Positions 1 through 6,405 of a stretch of 10,526 nt of DNA are shown in pieces. The DNA comes from DATMYQ01 sp035560935 (GTDB taxonomy: Bacteria > Bacillota > Negativicutes > Sporomusales > Sporomusaceae): the NCBI GenBank assembly GCA_035560935.1, contig DATMYQ010000138.1, positions 1 through 10,526 of the forward strand. The letters run 5' to 3'. The translations under genes were made by a program, and so were the position numbers. Position 1 is the stretch's first letter. Every line of letters starts with the position of its first letter. Under the pieces are notes generated by a model. The model was not told the DNA's origin and did not search any database. It saw nothing but the letters and a program-made list of their open reading frames with translations.

Positions 1-35
1 CTAACAAGAAGTCTTTGAAAAGCGGGAGGGGGAAT

Positions 36-80
36 AGCAGAGCGGTCATCACTGCCTAAGGCGTTGATGACCGCTTTGCT
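36..80. terminator. Strong hairpin after the permease gene, probable terminator
   Basis: An 11-bp perfect inverted repeat (41-51 with 65-75) extends outward to about 16 bp with one G-T pair (36-40 with 76-80), and an inner CC-TAA-GG stem caps it. It lies about 50 bases past the stop of the minus-strand permease gene, so it most simply ends the cobT-permease transcript. The T-tract is poor on the minus side (ATTCCCCC) and only moderate on the plus side (GTTTCATAATATTT), so it could also serve a plus-strand gene ending before the window. The structure is clear; its terminator role is inferred. Confidence 0.45.
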
Positions 81-127
81 GTTTCATAATATTTGCCAGT
101 GTCTCGAGGCTGTGCAAACACGTTTTG

Positions 128-1210
128 CTAGATGCCGCAAAGACTGATCAGAAACCGGACCAATAAACCGGCCACCATGCCGAAAAATGGATCCGTGATG
201 GCGGTCACGGTAATCGTAACGCCGCCGACAATGGATTCCGGTGTATTTAAACCGGATTGAAGCGCCAAACCGGCGTTGACGGGTACGGTGACAATAGCGC
301 CAAGTACCAGCAAGAAGCCGGAGATCGATTCGTTGGGTACATAGCGGGCGATTTTTGGCAGCAATCCAGCGACAAGGATGGCTGCCATCAGCGCCATCAT
401 CAGGACACCGGCGGCCAGTGGATGAGGGGCGGCGCCGGTGGCGGAAATAATCGCCTGTACCGGCGCACCGCCGAACAGCGAGGATGCCATGTCCGCCAGA
501 CTGCTGATGATGGTCAGATGATCCAGATCTACGCTGGTTTTGGCCAGCGTTTGGGCGGTAATATTGCCGAAGGCTATATTGGCGCCGACATTGAGAGCGC
601 TGATCCCCAGTGCTCCTCGCAGAATATGACGGTTGAACAGGATCTTTTGCCGGACGAAGCGTTCCCGGGCGGGATCAATAAGCAACGTGACCGGTTTTTT
701 CAATAGAAAGCCCGCCAAAGAAGAGGCGGCGACGCAGATGACAATCGTGTAAACCAGTTTCTCCGCCGGATTGGGCACGAGATAATAAGTCAGCAGGGCG
801 CTGACAATGGAGATACCACTGATGACCGGATTGCGGGAAGTCATTTCCACCGCTACCCGGGCCAGGATGATGCCGACGCCGGCCATCATGCCACTGGTGA
901 TCACCGGGCCGATAAACGCCACGATGACTTTAAACAGGCCTAACAGGCCGATAATCAACAGAAAGACGCCTTCCCAGAAAACAATGGACAATCGTTCCTG
1001 AATGTTGCGGCCCATGGTACCGGCTAAAGTCAGGGTTTCCGCCTGAAAGGAGACGGGGGATACTACACCCAGAAGGCCACAGCCGATGGCACCGATCAGG
1101 AAACCGAGAGAGGTGGGGACGGAAGCAAAGCCAAAAGTCATTGCGTAAAGACCGCCGGGCAGGGCGTTGATAATCACGCCCAGGGCGGCAAGAAAATCTG
1201 CCAGAGACAT
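128..1210 (-). CDS. NCS2-like (xanthine/uracil/purine-type) membrane permease
   Basis: This 360-residue, very hydrophobic protein has about ten membrane segments and almost no soluble domain apart from a charged loop near residues 177-195. Motifs PVSFQAE (52-58) and GGAPVQAIIS..TG (248-259) resemble the paired substrate-site segments of NCS2 nucleobase permeases of the AzgA/xanthine-uracil type. It is shorter than the usual 430 or so residues of that family. The ATG at 1208-1210 follows AGGAGG with good spacing. It lies 11 bases downstream of cobT on the same strand, so the two are almost certainly co-transcribed and both under the cobalamin riboswitch. That context suggests, as inference, import of a cobamide lower-ligand base such as a benzimidazole or purine rather than general nucleobase salvage. 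A benzoate-type transporter is an alternative reading of the fold. Confidence 0.75.
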   Translation of the reverse strand: MSLADFLAALGVIINALPGGLYAMTFGFASVPTSLGFLIGAIGCGLLGVVSPVSFQAETLTLAGTMGRNIQERLSIVFWEGVFLLIIGLLGLFKVIVAFIGPVITSGMMAGVGIILARVAVEMTSRNPVISGISIVSALLTYYLVPNPAEKLVYTIVICVAASSLAGFLLKKPVTLLIDPARERFVRQKILFNRHILRGALGISALNVGANIAFGNITAQTLAKTSVDLDHLTIISSLADMASSLFGGAPVQAIISATGAAPHPLAAGVLMMALMAAILVAGLLPKIARYVPNESISGFLLVLGAIVTVPVNAGLALQSGLNTPESIVGGVTITVTAITDPFFGMVAGLLVRFLISLCGI

Positions 1211-1221
1211 TGGTCATCCTC

Positions 1222-2280
1222 CTAAATTTCTTGTTTGGTGACGCCAGCTTCCGCAAAGGTGGCCATCTCATGGATCATTTTGCAGGAAGCTTCTACCAGG
1301 TTCATCGCCAAAGCGGCGCCGGTGCCTTCACCCAGGCGCATTTTCATTTGCAGCATTGGTTCCAGATCCAACAGTTTCAACAAAATATTATGGCCCGGTT
1401 CTACGGAATTATGCGACGCAATCATATAATTCCGGGACTGGGGTTCGATCCGGCTGGCAATTAAAGCGCCGGCGCCGGAAATGAATCCGTCGATAATAAC
1501 GGGAATGCGATGAGCCGCTGCCGCTAGCATCACGCCGGCGATGGCGCCGATTTCCAGACCGCCAATCTTGGACAGAACATCGATAGGATCCCGGGTGTCC
1601 GGTTGATTGACGGCCAGTGACTGCTCAATAATCGCGGTTTTGTGGCGGAGCATGGTATCGTTGATGCCGGCGCCGCGGCCAACGATGCAACGCACCGGCA
1701 GACCGCTGAAGGCTGCCAGGATGGCGCTACTGGGGGTCGTGTTGGCAATGCCCATTTCTCCGGTGCCGATCAGTGTGGCGCCCCGCCGGATTTGATCTTC
1801 AGCTACTTCGATGCCGACTTCCAGGCTGCGGATCGCCTCTTCCCGGGTCATGGCCGGTCCTTTAGCCATGTTTTTTGTGCCCAGTGCCACCTTCTTTTGG
1901 ATAAGTCCCGGATAGTCCAGGTGGGCGGCGATGCCGACGTCTACACATTCCACCCGGGCGCCGACATGACGGGTCATTACGCTGATGCCGCCACCGCCGC
2001 GAATAAAATTCGTAATTTGCTGCTGTGTTACTTCCTGGGGAAAACAGGTAACTTTTTCAGCGGCGACCCCATGGTCGCCGGCCATGACCAACACCACTTT
2101 GTCACCGACCTGCGGCATGGGATTACCGGTAATGCCGGCCAACTGCATGGCCAGATCTTCTAATACTCCCAGACTTTCCAGCGGCTTGGTCAGATTGTCC
2201 AGGCGCTCTTTGGCTTGTTTGATGGCTGTCTGATCCAGCGGACCGATGTTTGCCAGGGTTTTTTCCAATAGACTGCTCAT
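1222..2280 (-). CDS. cobT: Nicotinate-nucleotide:dimethylbenzimidazole phosphoribosyltransferase CobT
   Basis: CobT transfers phosphoribose from nicotinate mononucleotide to a lower-ligand base (classically 5,6-dimethylbenzimidazole), giving alpha-ribazole phosphate for the nucleotide loop of cobamides. The 352-residue length is typical. Visible family motifs are AGDHGV (67-72), the GGGGISVM stretch (95-102), GTGEMGIANTT (172-182), GRGAGI (201-206), and RLGEGTGAALA (315-325), whose Glu318 matches the catalytic glutamate of the Salmonella enzyme (Glu317). AAGGAGG precedes the ATG at good distance. The gene is preceded by a cobalamin riboswitch with a terminator, so B12 should repress it. In Sporomusa, paired homologues ArsA/ArsB activate phenols instead; here there is one copy with no paralogue beside it, so benzimidazole-type chemistry is more likely, though the base cannot be read from sequence. 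Confidence 0.96.
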   Translation of the reverse strand: MSSLLEKTLANIGPLDQTAIKQAKERLDNLTKPLESLGVLEDLAMQLAGITGNPMPQVGDKVVLVMAGDHGVAAEKVTCFPQEVTQQQITNFIRGGGGISVMTRHVGARVECVDVGIAAHLDYPGLIQKKVALGTKNMAKGPAMTREEAIRSLEVGIEVAEDQIRRGATLIGTGEMGIANTTPSSAILAAFSGLPVRCIVGRGAGINDTMLRHKTAIIEQSLAVNQPDTRDPIDVLSKIGGLEIGAIAGVMLAAAAHRIPVIIDGFISGAGALIASRIEPQSRNYMIASHNSVEPGHNILLKLLDLEPMLQMKMRLGEGTGAALAMNLVEASCKMIHEMATFAEAGVTKQEI

Positions 2281-2330
2281 AGTGTTTCCTCCTTAAAATA
2301 TGAACGAGTGACGTTGATCAATGCACCAGC

Positions 2331-2369
2331 TAAACAGAAAATCCCCCGGCCATATAAAGGCCGGGGGAT
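2331..2369 (-). terminator. Intrinsic terminator of the cobT riboswitch expression platform
   Basis: On the minus strand an 11-bp perfect stem (ATCCCCCGGCC paired with GGCCGGGGGAT, 2341-2351 with 2359-2369) closes a 7-base loop and is followed by TTTCTGTTTA. It sits between the cobalamin aptamer and the cobT ribosome binding site, where a ligand-controlled transcription terminator is expected. The cobT AAGGAGG lies outside the hairpin, which favours control of transcription rather than of ribosome access. A competing antiterminator was not worked out. Confidence 0.85.
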
Positions 2370-2455
2370 GTGTGCGCGATACCAAAATGAAAATAACAGG
2401 CAAACAAAACACCCTTACCTTCTGGCATCACCCCTTGCGCGGAGGCAATCTGTCA

Positions 2456-2630
2456 GCCAAAACAGGCAGGTCTCCTGACTGCGGATCATTACGTTCCTGG
2501 GCCTTCCCGGCTAAGCCGGTGGCATTGAGCAGGTCCATTCTCCGATTACAGTGGCGCGACCGTGACGTTGCAGACGCTGAGCGTCTGTTCGTGCTTCCCT
2601 ATTCTCCCCGTTGCCGGGGCACCTGTTTGG
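2456..2630 (-). promoter_or_regulatory. Cobalamin (adenosylcobalamin) riboswitch aptamer
   Basis: The minus strand carries the hallmark B12 box, AGTCAGGAGACCTGCCTG and following Ts (2459-2480), and the upstream core GCCACTGTAAT (2545-2555). At the 5' end lies the GGTGCC..GGGGAGAATAGGGAA segment (about 2594-2624). The ends pair as P1: AAACAGG (2622-2628) with CCTGTTT (2460-2466). The GCC..GGC arm at about 2500-2525 fits the variable arms of the family. It precedes the cobT-permease operon and is followed by an intrinsic terminator, so B12 binding should stop transcription. The aptamer is about 170 nt, normal for the class. I could not find a convincing promoter upstream of it. Confidence 0.95.
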
Positions 2631-2738
2631 TGGCGATCATATTTAGTTATGTATCAGTCTATTCGCTGAGCAATCAGCGTTTTCCTGCTGTGGGGAGTAA
2701 CAACGCAAATTTCTGCGATGGACGGTCAACAAAGTACT

Positions 2739-2758
2739 ATTGCTGGATATTGCTGGAT
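2739..2758 (+). repeat. Perfect tandem 10-bp direct repeat upstream of the ABC-F promoter
   Basis: ATTGCTGGAT occurs twice head to tail (2739-2748 and 2749-2758), ending 6 bases before the -35 hexamer of the ABC-F gene. A 10-bp period puts both copies on the same DNA face, as expected for an activator or cooperative repressor site. No protein is assigned and chance duplication is possible. Confidence 0.5.
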
Positions 2759-2764
2759 TTTTCT

Positions 2765-2793
2765 TTGACAGTATTCGTGGACTGCGCTAGAAT
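2765..2793 (+). promoter_or_regulatory. Sigma-70/sigma-A type promoter of the ABC-F gene
   Basis: TTGACA (2765-2770) is a consensus -35, followed by a 17-base spacer and TAGAAT (2788-2793), five of six to the -10 consensus. Transcription would start near 2800, leaving a leader of about 35 bases before the ABC-F start. The leader has no room for an attenuator of the kind that controls some antibiotic-resistance ABC-F genes. Confidence 0.8.
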
Positions 2794-2833
2794 AGAATGG
2801 CATTCGCAAAATTGGCAGCAGGAGAGTATGATC

Positions 2834-4390
2834 ATGAGCGTTTTAAATGTGGAAAATGTTACCCATGGCTTTGGAGCCCGTAAAATTTTTGAAGACGTTT
2901 CCTTCCGTTTGTTGAAAGGAGAGCACGTCGGTCTGTTTGGCGCCAACGGCGAAGGGAAATCCACGTTTTTGAATATTATCACCGGCCAGTTGATGCCGGA
3001 TGAAGGAAAAGTGGAATGGTCCAGCCGGGTGACGGTGGGATATCTTGATCAGCATGCCGTTTTGACCAAGGGCAAGAGTATCCGGGATGTGCTGCGGGAA
3101 GCGTTCCAGCATATGTTTGATTTGGAGGCAGAGATGCTGGCAACCTACGATAAAATGGCGGACGTGTCTGAGGAAGACATGGCCCAGATGTTGGATTCGG
3201 TGGGAGAAATTCAGGATATCCTGGAACACAGCGGGTTTTACACCATTGACGCCAAAATTGACGAAGTAGCCAACGGCCTGGGGTTGGGTGATATCGGTCT
3301 GGAGAAAGACGTTACCGATCTCAGCGGTGGTCAGCGGACCAAGGTTCTTCTAACCAAACTGCTACTGCAGAACCCTACAATTTTGATTCTGGACGAGCCG
3401 ACCAACTATCTGGATTTTGAGCATATCGAATGGCTGAAGCGGTATCTGAATAGTTACGAAAACAGCTTTATTTTGGTGTCCCATGATATTTCCTTCTTAA
3501 ACGAAGTCATTAATGTGATTTATCATGTGGAAAATACCGTACTGACCCGCTATACCGGCAACTATGAACAGTTCAGTCAGATGCATGCCACCCAAAAAGA
3601 TCAGGAGATCAAAGCCTACGAGCGACAGAAGCAGGAAGTAGAACGCCTGGAAGATTTCATCGCCCGCAACAAGGCCCGGGTGGCCACCCGGGGCATGGCC
3701 AACAGCCGTCAGAAGCGGCTGGAAAAGATGGAGATGCTGGAAAAACCCCGCGAAAAACTGAAACCGACATTTCAGTTCCGCGAAGCCCGGACGCCAAGCC
3801 GTTACATTGTGGAAGCCAAGGGCCTGGTATTGGGATATGATGAACCTCTGACCAAGCCGGTGGATATTGCGCTGGAACGTGGACAAAAAGTAGCGATTCG
3901 CGGTGTTAATGGTCTGGGAAAATCCACGTTGCTGAAGACGCTGCTGGGAAAAATTCAGCCGTTTGCCGGCAAGGTCATTTTGGGTGAATTTTTGTCTCCC
4001 GGCTATTTTGAGCAGGAATCCAGCCGGACCAACAACAAAACGGCGTTGCAGGAACTTTGGGACGAATATCCCGGCATGACAAACTTTGAGGTTCGGGCGG
4101 CGCTGGCCCGCTGTGGTTTGACCACTGAGCATATCACCAGCCAGATGATGGTGCTCAGCGGTGGAGAAAACGCCAAGGTTCGTCTCTGCAAATTGATGCA
4201 GACCGACATTAATTGGCTGGTGCTGGACGAGCCCACTAACCATCTCGATATTGATGCCAAGGATGAACTGAAACGGGCCGTGAAGGAATTCAAAGGGACT
4301 GTTTTACTGGTTTCGCATGAACCGGAATTTTATGAGGATTGGGTGACCGATGTCTGGAACGTGGAGAACTGGACGACGAAAATTGTATAA
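2834..4390 (+). CDS. ABC-F family ATPase (ribosome-associated type, no membrane domain)
   Basis: This 518-residue soluble protein has two ATP-binding cassettes in one chain. The first has Walker A GANGEGKST (36-44), signature LSGGQ (163-167), Walker B LILDEPTN and switch SHD (216-218). The second has Walker A GVNGLGKST (357-365), signature LSGGE (441-445), Walker B LVLDEPTN and SHE (494-496). A charged helical linker lies between (about 245-320). No membrane segments are present, as in ABC-F proteins, which act on the ribosome E site as translation factors or antibiotic-protection proteins. The start is set at ATG 2834 because AGGAGAG (2820-2826) sits 7 bases upstream; ATG 2828 is in frame but too close. 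The frame stays open far upstream, but that stretch overlaps the antisense cobalamin riboswitch and promoter and is not coding. It is a single-gene unit with its own promoter and terminator. The subfamily is undecided; housekeeping is likelier than resistance. Confidence 0.92.
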   Translation: MSVLNVENVTHGFGARKIFEDVSFRLLKGEHVGLFGANGEGKSTFLNIITGQLMPDEGKVEWSSRVTVGYLDQHAVLTKGKSIRDVLREAFQHMFDLEAEMLATYDKMADVSEEDMAQMLDSVGEIQDILEHSGFYTIDAKIDEVANGLGLGDIGLEKDVTDLSGGQRTKVLLTKLLLQNPTILILDEPTNYLDFEHIEWLKRYLNSYENSFILVSHDISFLNEVINVIYHVENTVLTRYTGNYEQFSQMHATQKDQEIKAYERQKQEVERLEDFIARNKARVATRGMANSRQKRLEKMEMLEKPREKLKPTFQFREARTPSRYIVEAKGLVLGYDEPLTKPVDIALERGQKVAIRGVNGLGKSTLLKTLLGKIQPFAGKVILGEFLSPGYFEQESSRTNNKTALQELWDEYPGMTNFEVRAALARCGLTTEHITSQMMVLSGGENAKVRLCKLMQTDINWLVLDEPTNHLDIDAKDELKRAVKEFKGTVLLVSHEPEFYEDWVTDVWNVENWTTKIV

Positions 4391-4407
4391 TTGACAGCGA
4401 CGTGACG

Positions 4408-4437
4408 GCAGCGGTTGAAAAACCGTTGCTTTTTTTT
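4408..4437 (+). terminator. Intrinsic terminator of the ABC-F gene
   Basis: A 9-bp stem with one G-T pair (GCAGCGGTT 4408-4416 with AACCGTTGC 4421-4429) closes a GAAA tetraloop and is followed directly by eight Ts. It begins 17 bases after the ABC-F stop codon, so it separates this gene from the regulator downstream. Confidence 0.92.
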
Positions 4438-4592
4438 ACCCGTATCAGAGCGGCTAAACTTAGCGCGATGAAAAAGCTTCCATGTGCAGCAGGTTTTTTG
4501 TAATAGGAAGTCAAACTATATACCACAGCAGGCAAAGCATGAGCAATGTTTTGCCAAGTGGCCTACAGTTTTCCGGAATTTGGAGGGATGAG

Positions 4593-5741
4593 ATGATAGA
4601 CGTGCAACCTGCCAGAGACGCAACTGCTCAGTTTAGCCAGGAATTCCTACTGAAAATACTGGACAATTCCTACGACGCTATTTTTGCCACCGACAGTCAA
4701 GGAGTTACTATTTATGCCAACAAAGCCTGTGAAACGTATTACGGGATACCGGCCCCTGAGATGATCGGCAAAGACCCCTGGCAGTTTATGGATAAGACAG
4801 GGTGCTACCCTCCCTTGGCGCCGATTATCCTTTCCAGCAAAAGTAGGCAAACCCTGGAACAGACCACCGGAACCGGTGCCAAAGTCTTGGTTACGACCAG
4901 CCCTATTTATGACGCGGCCGGAAACATTGAGTTTCTGGTGCAAAACTGCCGGGATATCCGTCAACTGGAAGACACCAAGCGGGATCTGGAACAAACCAAG
5001 GAAATGCTTAATCGGATGCAGCGGGAAGTAGTGGCCCTGCGAAACCAGGAACTGGGCCGGAATACGATGCTGGTTGCCAACAGCGTTCAAATGAAAGAAC
5101 TGTTAGTTTTAGCCGACAGGGTGGCCGATATTGATATCAACGTATTGATTTTGGGGGAAACAGGAACCGGAAAAAGTGCCTTGGCCAAATATATCCATAA
5201 AACGGGTCCGCGCCGGGAAGGACCGTTTATCAGCATTAACTGCGCCGCTATCCCGGAAGACTTGATCGAATCGGAGCTGTTCGGATACGCAGCGGGAGCT
5301 TTCTCCGGTGCCAGCCAAAAAGGAAAGATTGGGCTGGTGGAACTGGCTGACCGCGGAACCCTGTTTTTGGATGAAATTGCCGAATTGCCGCTGCGATTAC
5401 AGGGGAAGGTTCTGGAGGTTGCCCAGAGCCATCGTTACTATCCGGTAGGCGGCTGTCAGGTAAAGGAAGTGGACTGCCGCATCATCGCGGCAACAAACCG
5501 GGATATAAAAAAAATGGCGAAACAGGGAGATTTCCGGGAAGACTTATATTATCGCCTCAGCGTCATGGAGATGGAAATTCCGCCGCTAAGAGAACGCCCG
5601 GAAGATATGTGGGCTTTTATTTATTATTTTCTGAACCAATTTAATAGAAATATAAAAAGGACCATCAGATTTCCGCTGCCTGTCGGGAGATTCTTCATGA
5701 ATATGCCTGGCCGGGAAACGTTCGGGAATTGGAAAATATGA
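4593..5741 (+). CDS. Sigma-54-dependent transcriptional regulator, N-terminal and AAA+ part (frameshifted gene)
   Basis: This enhancer-binding activator uses ATP to open sigma-54 promoters in response to a ligand. From ATG 4593 (GGAGGG 5 bases upstream) it has a PAS sensor (about 15-123) and a short coiled coil (about 124-155). The AAA+ domain follows, with Walker A GETGTGKS (188-195), the sigma-54 contact loop as GAFSGA instead of GAFTGA (235-240), and Walker B TLFLDEIAE (256-264). After FNR (350-352) the family match leaves this frame; the last 29 or so codons to 5741 are out-of-frame sequence. Joining the two frames by a -1 shift at about 5648-5658 gives about 495 residues, normal for the family. 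It lies just upstream of a sigma-54 promoter and is its probable activator. No strong promoter was seen; TTTTTG-16-TATATA (4495-4522) is a weak candidate. ATG 4482 is in frame but lacks a good ribosome site. Confidence 0.85.
   Translation: MIDVQPARDATAQFSQEFLLKILDNSYDAIFATDSQGVTIYANKACETYYGIPAPEMIGKDPWQFMDKTGCYPPLAPIILSSKSRQTLEQTTGTGAKVLVTTSPIYDAAGNIEFLVQNCRDIRQLEDTKRDLEQTKEMLNRMQREVVALRNQELGRNTMLVANSVQMKELLVLADRVADIDINVLILGETGTGKSALAKYIHKTGPRREGPFISINCAAIPEDLIESELFGYAAGAFSGASQKGKIGLVELADRGTLFLDEIAELPLRLQGKVLEVAQSHRYYPVGGCQVKEVDCRIIAATNRDIKKMAKQGDFREDLYYRLSVMEMEIPPLRERPEDMWAFIYYFLNQFNRNIKRTIRFPLPVGRFFMNMPGRETFGNWKI
5646..5660 (+). other. Frameshift site in the sigma-54 activator gene
   Basis: The family-like reading runs through N-Q-F-N-R in one frame up to 5648 and then continues as Y-K-K-D-H-Q-I-S in the -1 frame from 5651. 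The -1 frame has a stop (TAG 5645-5647) just before, so the switch must occur after 5647. Two A-runs lie here: AAA at 5648-5650 and AAAAA at 5654-5658. One extra A in either would restore a single continuous frame. Loss of one A by mutation or base-calling error is simplest. Confidence 0.8.
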
Positions 5742-6079
5742 TGGAACGGCTGGTTGCGATTGTACCGGATGAGGAAATTGACGTCCGGCATCTGCCAAAG
5801 ATCTTTTCGGATGTGGATGCGAAAAAACTGATGTGGGCAGAAAAAGATCTGACGCCGGAGAAGGTCGCGGATACCGGCATTCTGGATATGGCCATTAGTC
5901 AACTGGAAGAGAAAATCATTGTGGAGACCTTCCGGAAATACGGCAGTTCCCGTAAAGTAGCCCAAAATTTGAACATCAGCCAAAGCCGGGCCCATCGCCT
6001 CATCGAAAAATATTGCAGCCTCCATGAACGGATATCTCCGAATGAGAGCGGGCCGGCGAAACTAATGAAGCATAAATGA
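5729..6079 (+). CDS. Sigma-54-dependent regulator, C-terminal part with Fis-type HTH (frameshifted gene)
   Basis: This is the continuation of the regulator in the -1 frame. The frame is open and family-like from 5648, carrying the conserved WPGNVRELEN segment (sensor II region of the AAA+ domain) just before and across the ATG at 5729; that ATG is internal to the original protein and has no ribosome site. The C-terminus holds a Fis-type helix-turn-helix: GSSRKVAQNLNISQSRAHRLIEKY, written here only by position, spans about 5944-6015, with the turn at NISQSR. It would bind upstream activator sequences. As a separate polypeptide it would lack the ATPase and is unlikely to work alone. A TGA ends it at 6077-6079, inside a direct repeat. 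Confidence 0.8.
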   Translation: MENMMERLVAIVPDEEIDVRHLPKIFSDVDAKKLMWAEKDLTPEKVADTGILDMAISQLEEKIIVETFRKYGSSRKVAQNLNISQSRAHRLIEKYCSLHERISPNESGPAKLMKHK

Positions 6080-6106
6080 ATCAAGGTAATCGTAAATGAA
6101 TCATTT
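6073..6106 (+). repeat. Direct repeat and palindrome, candidate upstream activator site
   Basis: TAAATGAATCA occurs at 6073-6083 and again at 6093-6103, exactly 20 bp apart (two helical turns). The second copy is part of a perfect 13-bp dyad, AAATGA-A-TCATTT (6094-6106). The site is about 180 bp upstream of the sigma-54 start, within the usual distance for enhancer sites. Binding by the adjacent Fis-type activator is inferred; the first copy is only a half match to the dyad and overlaps the regulator's stop codon. Confidence 0.4.
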
Positions 6107-6178
6107 TTCGAGTGGGTGACGCCGTATTGTGCTAAAAAGAAAAATCTTCCCGAGCCGTAAATAAAAAAAGATAAGCGG

Positions 6179-6226
6179 ACAGATGCCTGGGAAATAAAGA
6201 CTTTCCGGCGTCTGTTTTTTATTTTC
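6179..6226 (+). terminator. Intrinsic terminator after the regulator gene
   Basis: ACAGATGCC (6179-6187) pairs with GGCGTCTGT (6207-6215) with one G-T pair, an inner GGAAA/TTTCC extends the stem, and TTTTTATTTT follows. It lies 100 bases past the regulator stop and 29 bases before the -24 element, so it insulates the inducible operon from readthrough. Confidence 0.8.
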
Positions 6227-6254
6227 CTGTAATTTTCTGAAAATAAAGGACTAT

Positions 6255-6271
6255 TGGCACAAAAGTTGCTT
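6255..6271 (+). promoter_or_regulatory. Sigma-54 (-24/-12) promoter of the methyltransferase operon
   Basis: TGGCAC (6255-6260), five bases, then TTGCTT (6266-6271) matches the sigma-54 consensus TGGCAC-N5-TTGCW. The invariant GG and GC are separated by exactly 10 bases. Transcription should start near 6281, about 125 bases before the first gene of the operon. The sigma-54 activator encoded immediately upstream is the natural partner. Expression would then need a bound activator, i.e. induction by a substrate or its signal. Confidence 0.92.
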
Positions 6272-6280
6272 GTTAACTAT

Positions 6281-6405
6281 GATGTAAGAAAAATTGCAAT
6301 CATCCCAACGTGATCGGGAGGTGAGCGAAAGTTCATCGGGAGGATCCGGAAGCAGGACAGACCGGCATTGGAAAAATAAGGGCAAACATGGACGGAGGTA
6401 TGGAA
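6281..6405 (+). other. 5' leader of the sigma-54 operon
   Basis: The predicted transcript starts almost at once with a bulged hairpin (6279-6287 with 6294-6303, loop GAAAAA), which may stabilise the mRNA end. Further on, ATCGGGAGG occurs twice (6313-6321 and 6335-6343), each resembling a ribosome site but without a usable start behind it. I recognise no known riboswitch here. No credible small gene was found. Confidence 0.45.

Noticed and set aside
1222..2280. ArsA/ArsB-type phenol phosphoribosyltransferase instead of CobT
   Set aside because: Those occur as an adjacent pair; here a single homologue with the normal CobT catalytic glutamate is followed by a permease.
2640..2765. Minus-strand promoter for the cobT riboswitch, for example TTGACC (2724-2729) or TTGCTC near 2670
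   Set aside because: No acceptable -10 hexamer lies at 16-18 bases from either; the promoter must exist but I cannot place it.
2321..2833. N-terminal extension of the ABC-F reading frame by about 170 residues
   Set aside because: It is antisense to the cobalamin riboswitch and terminator, crosses the ABC-F promoter, has no ribosome site, and the family N-terminus (MSVLNVENV) begins at 2834.
3497..4243. Minus-strand open frame of 248 codons within the ABC-F gene
   Set aside because: It overlaps both cassettes of a clearly coding gene and shows no recognisable domain.
5652..5660. Programmed -1 frameshift heptamer in the regulator
   Set aside because: A-AAA-AGG is not a good slippery heptamer because the AGG codon would re-pair poorly on AAG, and no strong downstream pseudoknot is evident; accidental base loss is simpler.
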